From Pseudomonadales bacterium (lineage in GTDB: Bacteria; Pseudomonadota; Gammaproteobacteria; Pseudomonadales; JAHEIH01): DNA of 5,197 bases. Positions 1-5,197 of this stretch are shown piece by piece. The stretch's first letter is position 1; each line of letters starts with the position of its first letter. Below the pieces are notes generated by a model. The model was given only the letters and a program-made list of their open reading frames with translations. It did no database searches and was not told the DNA's origin. A program made the translations under genes and the position numbers. The stretch covers positions 1 through 5,197 of the forward strand of contig JALRIU010000297.1 in assembly GCA_023255355.1 (NCBI GenBank), given 5' to 3'.

Positions 1-180
1 CGCGAAGGGTTTCCTTAAAGGGAGGTGCTGGAATTTCCGTCAACTCGATATGTCTTGAAATCGTCAACGGCTCAAGGTCACAAAACGCTCAGCAACGTTG
101 TCGATTGCACTGGCATGAGTCAGCAGTGACAGAGGAAATAGGCAAACAATCAATAGCACGCGCAACATATTTTGTTCCAT
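1..180 (-). pseudogene. 5' end of a secreted-protein gene, apparently frameshifted; possibly LolA-like
   Basis: Read from 180 leftwards, the minus strand starts MEQNMLRVLLIVCLFPLSLL and continues to THASA-IDN. This is a typical Sec signal peptide: Arg, a hydrophobic core and an A-S-A cleavage site, so the product should be periplasmic. The frame stops at TGA (64-66) after 38 codons. Another frame is open from 88 to the left edge (29 codons, including RHIELTEIPAP and FKETLR) and reads like real protein. One extra T in the T4 run at 82-85 would join the two as ...VAERFCDLEPLTISRHIELTE. The pattern R-h-I-x-L-x-x-I-x-A-P followed by xTLR loosely resembles LolA-type lipoprotein carrier proteins (F-x-E-x-R-x-L-x-x-L-x-x-P-L...G-x-L), but the fragment is too short for a firm family call. 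The start could be ATG 180 or ATG 166-168; the second has GGAA six bases upstream and gives a neater signal peptide. A sequencing error, or a true 38-residue peptide, are the alternatives. Confidence 0.5.
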
Positions 181-241
181 ATTCAGGTTAAGTTCAGTGA
201 CGGGCGAGTATAACAAAGCCATTATCAAAAGGAGTCAATCT
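181..241. promoter_or_regulatory. divergent intergenic region with a possible -10 box for the lipoprotein gene
   Basis: These 61 bases separate the start of the minus-strand secreted-protein gene from that of the plus-strand lipoprotein gene, so promoters for both should lie here or within the gene ends. On the plus strand TATAAC (209-214) resembles a sigma70 -10 box. The only upstream match to a -35 is weak (TTAAGT, 188-193, with a short 15-base spacer). I see no clear operator or palindrome. Confidence 0.25.
229..234 (+). promoter_or_regulatory. ribosome binding site that fixes the lipoprotein start
   Basis: AAGGAG lies seven bases before the ATG at 242. This near-perfect Shine-Dalgarno decides in favour of that ATG over the in-frame GTG at 197, which has no comparable site and would put 15 extra residues before the signal peptide. 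Confidence 0.85.
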
Positions 242-916
242 ATGAATCCACTTGCTTTATTTGGCGCGATTGGCCTGTCATTTAGCCTAACCGGATGTGT
301 GGTTTATGAACAGAGCCATGCGCATGAATCTCGAGATAGAGACCGTTATGAAGAGCGAGATTATCAGCCAGATGTACGTATCACTTGGGGAGTAGGGAAT
401 TATTACTACGATCCCTACCTCAACCTTTATGTGTCCTATGGGTTTCCATCCTCCTATTGGTTGGATGGTTTTTATTTTCGCTATTCAGGTGATAGCTGGA
501 TGCGTGCTGCCCATTGGCACGGCCCTTGGGTAACAGTGGGACCGCGATTTTTACCTCGACGAATTCAGACCTTTAGACATGATTACGCTCGCTATCCTAA
601 ACGCTACCCTAATAACATTCGATTAGATAGCTATCGTGAAGACAGAAGCCACAACCATGCTGCCAACGAAAGAGCGCATTCTAGCGAGGCGCGCAGAAAC
701 CGATCAGATGAAAATAGTCAACATGATGATCATCGATATAGATCTGAAGATCGATCATCGCATAGTGAGCATCAACGGCACACTGAGGACAAACGGCAGG
801 AGAAACATCAACGCAGGGATCATTCGGCTAAACAAAAGAAGACACAGAAAAAATCATCAACTGAACGTCGTAATCCACGTGAAACGAGTAATGAGGCTAT
901 TCGCGCCAAAGATTAG
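242..916 (+). CDS. outer-membrane-type lipoprotein with Tyr/Trp-rich domain and charged His-rich tail
   Basis: The 224-residue product starts MNPLALFGAIGLSFSLTGC: a short hydrophobic signal ending in the lipobox L16-T-G-C19, so it should be lipidated on Cys19. The next residue is Val, not Asp, which by the usual Lol rule suggests the outer membrane. Residues about 41-107 are rich in Tyr and Trp, with YYYDPYLNLYVSYG, then a YWLDGFYFRY stretch, then HGPW and a closing FLPRRI. I recognise this general pattern (YYDPxLxxYVxxG...Y...W...GPW) from uncharacterised proteobacterial lipoproteins of no known function. From about residue 125 to the end the chain is low in complexity, made mainly of Arg, Lys, Asp, Glu, Ser, Gln and about ten His, with almost no hydrophobic residues; it is probably disordered. 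It is followed 46 bases later by sseA in the same direction, with no terminator seen. Being a gene and a lipoprotein is well supported; its role is unknown. Confidence 0.85.
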   Translation: MNPLALFGAIGLSFSLTGCVVYEQSHAHESRDRDRYEERDYQPDVRITWGVGNYYYDPYLNLYVSYGFPSSYWLDGFYFRYSGDSWMRAAHWHGPWVTVGPRFLPRRIQTFRHDYARYPKRYPNNIRLDSYREDRSHNHAANERAHSSEARRNRSDENSQHDDHRYRSEDRSSHSEHQRHTEDKRQEKHQRRDHSAKQKKTQKKSSTERRNPRETSNEAIRAKD

Positions 917-924
917 ATTCTATA

Positions 925-953
925 CTTAGCTTTCTATGTTGATGATAGCTAAG
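925..953 (+). repeat. 7-bp perfect inverted repeat overlapping the sseA ribosome binding site
   Basis: CTTAGCT (925-931) and AGCTAAG (947-953) are exact reverse complements around a 15-base loop. The right arm covers the first bases of the AAGGA ribosome binding site of sseA. If it folds in RNA it could reduce sseA translation. There is no T-run after it, so it is not an intrinsic terminator. A 7-bp repeat with a 15-base loop could arise by chance. Confidence 0.35.
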
Positions 954-955
954 GA
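951..955 (+). promoter_or_regulatory. ribosome binding site that fixes the sseA start
   Basis: AAGGA lies seven bases before the ATG at 963. The in-frame ATGs at 936 and 942 lack such a site and would add residues (MLMIAKDLT) that look like translated leader, so 963 is chosen. Confidence 0.85.
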
Positions 956-962
956 TCTAACC

Positions 963-1826
963 ATGACACATCAAGCGCACAACCCATTAATCGACGTTAA
1001 GGATTTGGCAGACATTATCGGCCAGCCCGGTGTAAAAGTGGTTGATGCGTCTTGGTATTTACCTAGTGACCAACGCTATCCCATCGCAGAATATGAAGTC
1101 GCCCATATCCCGGGAGCGAAATTTTTTGATATCGAAGCGATCAGCGATACATCGAGTGCTTTTCCTCATATGCTTCCGAGTGAAGCGGTATTCGCCCAAG
1201 CCATGGTGGATATGGGAATCAACAACGAAGATTTAGTTGTTGTCTATGACGGTAGTGGAGTTTTTTCTGCCCCAAGGCTTTGGTGGACGTTGCGTGTCTT
1301 TGGGCATAATAACGTTAAAATACTTAACGGTGGGCTGCCGGCTTGGCGGGCTAATGGCGGGCAGGTTGCCTCGTTGCACAATGATACCCACCCTACATTA
1401 AGTGGTCGTTTTACATGTCGTTTTCGGCCTGAGTTGGTGATGAATGCCGAGGCCGTTTTTTTATCGCTTGACGCTCAGCAGCTACAGATTGTCGATGCCA
1501 GAACCGCTGCTCGTTTTAACGGTGAGCAAGAAGAACCTCGTCCTGGCGTTCGTAGCGGACATATTCCTGGTTCTATAAATTTGCCGTTTAAAATGCTGCT
1601 TGATGAAAACGGAGCGATGAAACCTGCCGCGGATTTGCAGGCTTGTTTTTATAAAGCGGGGATAGATTTAACAAAACCTATCGTGACTTCATGTGGCAGC
1701 GGCATAACCGCCTCAGTATTAGCTTTGGCACTGTATGTTATGGGGTATCATGATATTCCCGTTTACGACGGCTCTTGGGCAGAGTGGGGTAGTTGCGAGA
1801 AATACCCTGTGGCTAAAAAAGCTTAG
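963..1826 (+). CDS. sseA: 3-mercaptopyruvate sulfurtransferase (two-domain rhodanese family)
   Basis: This cytoplasmic enzyme family moves sulfur from 3-mercaptopyruvate (or, in rhodaneses, thiosulfate) to a thiol acceptor or cyanide through a persulfide on an active-site cysteine. The 287-residue product has the usual two rhodanese domains and is close to the 281 residues of E. coli SseA. The N-terminal domain (about 8-135) carries VVDASWYLP, AHIPGAKFFD, VVYDGSGVFSAPR and LNGGLPAW but no catalytic Cys, as expected. The C-terminal domain (about 155-280) carries VDARTAARFNG, RSGHIPGSINLPF and the active loop C-G-S-G-I-T, with Cys244 encoded at 1692-1694. CGSG[VI]T is the mercaptopyruvate sulfurtransferase form; thiosulfate rhodaneses usually have CRKGVT. 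There is no signal peptide. It lies 46 bases after the lipoprotein gene and ends one base from the stop of convergent ppx. The family call is firm; substrate preference is inferred from the loop. Confidence 0.95.
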   Translation: MTHQAHNPLIDVKDLADIIGQPGVKVVDASWYLPSDQRYPIAEYEVAHIPGAKFFDIEAISDTSSAFPHMLPSEAVFAQAMVDMGINNEDLVVVYDGSGVFSAPRLWWTLRVFGHNNVKILNGGLPAWRANGGQVASLHNDTHPTLSGRFTCRFRPELVMNAEAVFLSLDAQQLQIVDARTAARFNGEQEEPRPGVRSGHIPGSINLPFKMLLDENGAMKPAADLQACFYKAGIDLTKPIVTSCGSGITASVLALALYVMGYHDIPVYDGSWAEWGSCEKYPVAKKA

Positions 1827-1827
1827 A

Positions 1828-3324
1828 TCATTCTAATCCGGGGATATTTAATTTTAGTATCTTGCCGACTAAGGCAAGGTATTGAATTTCGCTCTCGATA
1901 TCTGCCACCAATAATGGGTGAGTATCTATAGCACTGGCCGGTAAATTAATAGTGATATTCTTACTGCTCACATCAATGTCTATCGAAAGGTCCTGCTGCG
2001 GATGGCGATTGATGTGCCAAATTACCGCAAGTCTTAGGAGCATGATCAAACGAAAAATGGTTTTGCTGTTTGCTATCTTAATGTCTGGGATGTTTTCCAT
2101 TCTTATCCGTTTTCGGTGTTGCCGAATAATGGCAGCGACTAACATCTGCTGCTCGAAACTAAAGCCGGGTAACGTTGAATTTTCCATAATATAAGCGGAA
2201 TGTTTCTGCATGCCACTTGAGTTAATATCCAAACCAGTCTCATGAAGAGCGGCGGCATAGCCTAAAAATTTGCGGGTCTCTGGCGGTAGATTCCAGCGTG
2301 GTAAGAACATATCCCATAGTTTGAGCGCGGTATCTCTTACACGCTCGGCATGCGATTCATCGACATGGTAGCGTTGCATTAAACTTATCGTCGAATTTAA
2401 TCGCGTGCTATTACCCCCATCTTGGGTGGTCATTTCAAAGAACACGCCCTCGCGCAAGGCACCGCTTGAAAACTCGGCATGGTCGATTTGCAGAGCTTCG
2501 AAAATAGCATCTAATATGGCGACGCCCGCGGCTAAAACGCCTTGTCGTTCATCGCTAACCGATTTGAAAAATTCACTGCCTTCGTCAGATAACAGGATCT
2601 CTTTCACACTAGCAATGTGCTGTGGTGTTACACCATGAAACGCCTCGTCGAGATTTTGCGCGATGATGGAGACGGCTTGCGCTGTCCCTGATGAAATACG
2701 TACTTGATCCCAGCCGATACGGCGGAATAACTCTTCAAATCTTTCAAGTCGTTGACTAGCGGCAAGCTTGGCTTTTTTAAACGCTTTTGGAGTGATGCCT
2801 TTTTGAAAGAATTTTTGAGTATAACTCACGCAGCCCATCTGATGGGATTTGGCAAAAAGAATATCCATGCCCTGGCCAATGGCGATTTCAGTGGAGCCGC
2901 CACCAATGTCTATCACTAAGGTATTGCCTGGTAATTGCTCGGTATGAGCGACGCCTAAGTAAATAAGGCGGGCTTCCTCTTGACCGCTTATGACTTCAAT
3001 TGGGTAGGGGAAAACTTCAGCAGCAGCACGTAAAAATTGACCGCGATTTATAGCTTGTCGAAGGGTATGGGTACCAATTACCTTGACGTCGATGTTATCG
3101 AGAGGGGCAAGCTGTTCAGCAAAAATCTTCAGTACCGCAACACCGCGCTCAATGGCGTCTTCATCTAGATAATCATCACTGTTCAGCCCAGAAGCTAAGC
3201 GAACACGTTCTTTATGTTTAAAAATTGTTTGCAGGTCGCCGTGCATATCTCTGACAACGACCATATGAAAACTGTTTGAGCCAATATCTACGGCGGCATA
3301 ATGTTTGGTGACATCGTTTTTCAA
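1828..3324 (-). CDS. ppx: exopolyphosphatase (Ppx/GppA family)
   Basis: Ppx releases orthophosphate from the ends of long polyphosphate chains in the cytoplasm; the related GppA acts on pppGpp. The 498-residue product is full length (E. coli Ppx is 513). It has the actin-like ASKHA fold motifs: AAVDIGSNSFHM (residues 10-21), GTHTLRQA (84-91), SGQEEARLIYLG (113-124), VIDIGGGSTE (137-146) and SSGALREGV (286-294). Glu117 (codon 2974-2976) matches catalytic Glu121 of E. coli Ppx and Asp139 matches Asp143. The C-terminal HD-like region keeps ALHETGLDINSSG, HSAYIMENS and RQHRK. Ppx rather than GppA is inferred mainly from its place directly after ppk. The start is an unusual TTG at 3322-3324: upstream in frame there is a TAA and then only aaa cgc gga aac caa ccc, and the next ATG (Met21) lies inside the first conserved motif. 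It overlaps the ppk stop by four bases and should be cotranscribed with it. Confidence 0.95.
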   Translation of the reverse strand: MKNDVTKHYAAVDIGSNSFHMVVVRDMHGDLQTIFKHKERVRLASGLNSDDYLDEDAIERGVAVLKIFAEQLAPLDNIDVKVIGTHTLRQAINRGQFLRAAAEVFPYPIEVISGQEEARLIYLGVAHTEQLPGNTLVIDIGGGSTEIAIGQGMDILFAKSHQMGCVSYTQKFFQKGITPKAFKKAKLAASQRLERFEELFRRIGWDQVRISSGTAQAVSIIAQNLDEAFHGVTPQHIASVKEILLSDEGSEFFKSVSDERQGVLAAGVAILDAIFEALQIDHAEFSSGALREGVFFEMTTQDGGNSTRLNSTISLMQRYHVDESHAERVRDTALKLWDMFLPRWNLPPETRKFLGYAAALHETGLDINSSGMQKHSAYIMENSTLPGFSFEQQMLVAAIIRQHRKRIRMENIPDIKIANSKTIFRLIMLLRLAVIWHINRHPQQDLSIDIDVSSKNITINLPASAIDTHPLLVADIESEIQYLALVGKILKLNIPGLE

Positions 3325-3336
3325 GGGTTGGTTTCC
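3321..3336 (-). promoter_or_regulatory. ppk-ppx junction: TTGA stop/start overlap with a weak ribosome binding site
   Basis: On the minus strand ppk ends ...CCT TGA and ppx begins TTG AAA AAC, sharing TTGA (3321-3324). The only Shine-Dalgarno candidate is GGAA (3333-3336), eight bases before the TTG. A rare start codon, a weak site and the overlap together suggest that ppx is translated mainly by ribosomes that have just finished ppk. That would keep Ppx below Ppk in amount; this is inferred. Confidence 0.7.
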
Positions 3337-5197
3337 GCGTTTTTAAGGTATTCGTAAATTTCTAACTGTGAGCGTAGTTTCTTTCTGTTGCCGCGTGTAA
3401 CATAAACATTTTTTTGCTCTGCATCGACGATTCTGGCTTTTATGGTGTCACGCCATTGTAGCTCCATAATGTCTAAAATTTGTTTTTTGATTTTGGCATT
3501 TAAAATGGGTGTGCCCACTTCAATGCGATACTCGATGTTGCGTGTCATTAGATCAGCAGAGGTGATAATCATCTTGCGTTCACCGTTGGCGTGAAATACA
3601 AAGACACGGGGGTGCTCTAAAAAGCGATCCACAATACTTATCGCCTGGATATTTTCGCTTAATCCTTTTACCCCAGGCATTAAATTACACATGCCTCGCA
3701 CAATTAACCGAATTTTCACGCCGGCTTGACTGGCCTTGTAAAGAAGGTCGGTCATCTGTTTGTCGACCAAGTTGTTTATCTTAAGAAATATCTCTGCTTT
3801 TTTGCCTTCTTTAGCACTGACAATCTCATTGTTGATGAGTTTGCTGATATGGTTGCGAGTATAGTTTGGGCTTACCACAAGGTTTTTGAAGCTAAAGCGC
3901 TTATAGGGGTTAACGATAAAATCGAAGACTTGCGCAACTTCGCTGGTGATGTCCGGATTTTTGGTAAAAAGTGAGAAGTCGGTATAGATCTGGGCGGTTT
4001 TTTCATTGAAGTTACCAGTGCCGATATGCGCATAGCGAACAAGCTCTCCCTCTTCAAGGCGTGTGATCAAAATGAGTTTTGAGTGGCATTTAATCGACGA
4101 AACCCCAAATTCAACTTCAATACCTGCTTCGGTCAATGTGCGTGCCCATTCAATGTTGGCTTCTTCGTCAAAGCGCGCCCTAAGCTCAACAATAACCGTC
4201 ACTTTTTTGCCGTTGTTAACTGCGTCCATCAACGAGCGCAGTATCATGCTGCGCGATGCCACACGGTAAATCGTCATCTGGATTGATCTAACATTGGGAT
4301 CAAACGCGGCAATCCGAATGACTTCGGTGAGATAAGCAAAGTCATGATAGGGATAGTGCAACAATATATCACCGGCACTTATGGCTTCAAACGGCGAAGA
4401 ATATGCATCAAAGGCTTTGCAGTTCAAAGCCGGCATTTTGGGGTTCTCTAAAAATTTGCTGCCATAATTTGGAAAATTGATAAAGTCTCTAAAGTTACGA
4501 TAACGTCCACTTGGTTCCATCGCCTGTGTGTTAAAGTTGAGTTTATCACGCAAAAAATTACGAATGTGGTCCGGCATTTCCTTATCGTAGACGAGTCGAA
4601 CGGGACGATTCGTTAATCGTTGTTTAAGGCCTTCTGACATGCGCTCTAACATTGAGTGTTCGATGTCGCGTTCAAGATCAAACTCTGCATCTCGGGTGAC
4701 TTTGATCGAATAAAATTCAACATGGTCATACGGCATGACAGGTTTAAAGATTTGATCGGCACAAGCCCTAATGGCATTGTCTAAAACGATGACAGATTTT
4801 CTACGTGAGCCCTTTGTGCGAGGGAGTGCTATAAACCGCGAGGTTTGTTCGACAGGCACTTCAAGAACAGCATAGGTTATGTTTTGCTCGTGATGTAGTG
4901 CGCAGATAAGATAGGCTTGTTCATCATCAAGAATTTTTGACAAATTAGCTTTTCCCGAAATAAACACCGGATTGATATGGCGTAATAGTTTATTGCGAAA
5001 ATAGTTTTGTAACCAAGCAGCTTCTCGTTCTGACATTTGTTCTTCGTTGATCAAAAAAATATTTCGCCGAGCTAGTTGAACGATGACAGTGCCAACAATT
5101 TTATTAAACTGCTCGTTTAAATCAGCCACTTTATCTTCGATGCGGGCCAGTAAATCGGCAGGTTGCAGTCCGTCTTTTTGGCCCGTTTCATCGATTG
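3321..5197 (-). CDS. ppk: polyphosphate kinase 1, 5' end beyond the window
   Basis: PPK1 reversibly moves the terminal phosphate of ATP onto a growing polyphosphate chain via a phosphohistidine. The visible 624 residues match E. coli PPK (688) with a nearly constant offset, so about 64 N-terminal residues, including the ATP-binding Asn45 region, lie beyond the right edge. The frame has no stop between 5129 and 5197 (IDETGQKDGLQPADLLARIE), so the GTG at 5127-5129 is internal, not the start. Equivalents of the E. coli active-site residues are present: Arg375 (4263-4265, in TIYRVAS), Arg405 (4173-4175, in VELRARF), phosphorylated His435 (4083-4085, in SSIKCHSKL), Tyr468 (3984-3986), Arg564 (3696-3698, in LIVRGM) and His592 (3612-3614, in DRFLEHPRV). 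Strongly conserved stretches such as RFDEEANIEWA, YAHIGTGNFNEKTA and the C-terminal RGNRKKLRSQLEIYEYL are intact. It is the first gene of the pair with ppx. Its promoter, and any Pho box, are off the window. Confidence 0.97.
   Translation of the reverse strand, partial: IDETGQKDGLQPADLLARIEDKVADLNEQFNKIVGTVIVQLARRNIFLINEEQMSEREAAWLQNYFRNKLLRHINPVFISGKANLSKILDDEQAYLICALHHEQNITYAVLEVPVEQTSRFIALPRTKGSRRKSVIVLDNAIRACADQIFKPVMPYDHVEFYSIKVTRDAEFDLERDIEHSMLERMSEGLKQRLTNRPVRLVYDKEMPDHIRNFLRDKLNFNTQAMEPSGRYRNFRDFINFPNYGSKFLENPKMPALNCKAFDAYSSPFEAISAGDILLHYPYHDFAYLTEVIRIAAFDPNVRSIQMTIYRVASRSMILRSLMDAVNNGKKVTVIVELRARFDEEANIEWARTLTEAGIEVEFGVSSIKCHSKLILITRLEEGELVRYAHIGTGNFNEKTAQIYTDFSLFTKNPDITSEVAQVFDFIVNPYKRFSFKNLVVSPNYTRNHISKLINNEIVSAKEGKKAEIFLKINNLVDKQMTDLLYKASQAGVKIRLIVRGMCNLMPGVKGLSENIQAISIVDRFLEHPRVFVFHANGERKMIITSADLMTRNIEYRIEVGTPILNAKIKKQILDIMELQWRDTIKARIVDAEQKNVYVTRGNRKKLRSQLEIYEYLKNAETNP

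Noticed and set aside
197..241. GTG at 197 as the lipoprotein start
   Set aside because: It would place 15 mostly polar residues before a complete lipoprotein signal, while ATG 242 has AAGGAG at ideal spacing.
590..916. A link between the Lys/His-rich lipoprotein tail and polyphosphate from nearby ppk
   Set aside because: Lys-rich acidic or His-rich stretches can bind polyphosphate, but this protein is exported and polyphosphate is made in the cytoplasm. The genes are also on opposite strands and separated by sseA.
636..929. 97-codon plus-strand open frame inside the lipoprotein gene
   Set aside because: It overlaps the lipoprotein tail in another frame, has no good ribosome binding site, and its product shows no signal or motif; it is a shadow of biased codons.
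1823..1836. TTAGA-TCAT-TCTAA as a bidirectional terminator
   Set aside because: The stem is five AT-rich pairs with no T-run on either side, too weak for an intrinsic terminator.
1952..2638. Plus-strand open frames opposite ppx
   Set aside because: They lie antisense to conserved ppx motifs, have no upstream ribosome site of note, and their products resemble no family.
3726..4286. Open frames on both strands within ppk
   Set aside because: All overlap the conserved PPK1 catalytic core in other frames; they are shadows.
1..5197. Mobile element, defence system, CRISPR array or tRNA
   Set aside because: No transposase, integrase, direct-repeat array, tRNA-like cloverleaf or defence domain was seen on either strand; most of the window is conserved housekeeping genes.

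Overview
The window looks like ordinary chromosomal DNA from a gammaproteobacterium of moderate GC content. The basis is the close match of PPK1, PPX and SseA to the Escherichia coli proteins as I remember them, and the overlapping ppk-ppx gene order. I cannot name a genus. I see no rRNA, tRNA, CRISPR array, insertion sequence, integrase or attachment site, and no region that reads as a new multi-gene system.

Layout, left to right. Bases 1-180, minus strand, hold the 5' end of a gene for a secreted protein: a clear signal peptide, then a stop after 38 codons. A second frame stays open to the left edge, so the gene looks frameshifted; it may be LolA-like, but this is weak. Bases 181-241 are a short divergent intergenic region. 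Bases 242-916, plus strand, encode a 224-residue lipoprotein with a Tyr/Trp-rich domain and a long, charged, His-rich tail. Bases 963-1826, plus strand, encode a 3-mercaptopyruvate sulfurtransferase (SseA type), with a strong ribosome binding site inside an inverted repeat. Bases 1828-3324, minus strand, encode a full-length exopolyphosphatase (Ppx), tail to tail with sseA and one base apart. Bases 3321-5197, minus strand, encode polyphosphate kinase 1 (Ppk). It runs off the right edge and lacks only about its first 64 residues.

How they work together. Ppk and Ppx are a functional pair: Ppk makes polyphosphate from ATP and Ppx removes terminal phosphates. They overlap by four bases (TTGA), and ppx begins with a TTG codon, which points to one mRNA and translational coupling, with ppk first. 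The lipoprotein gene and sseA lie in the same direction 46 bases apart and may be cotranscribed, but I know of no functional link between them. There is no room for a terminator between sseA and ppx, so the two converging transcripts probably overlap.

Most worth a second look: the apparent frameshift at the left edge, the unusual lipoprotein tail, the TTG/TTGA junction and the one-base convergent junction.
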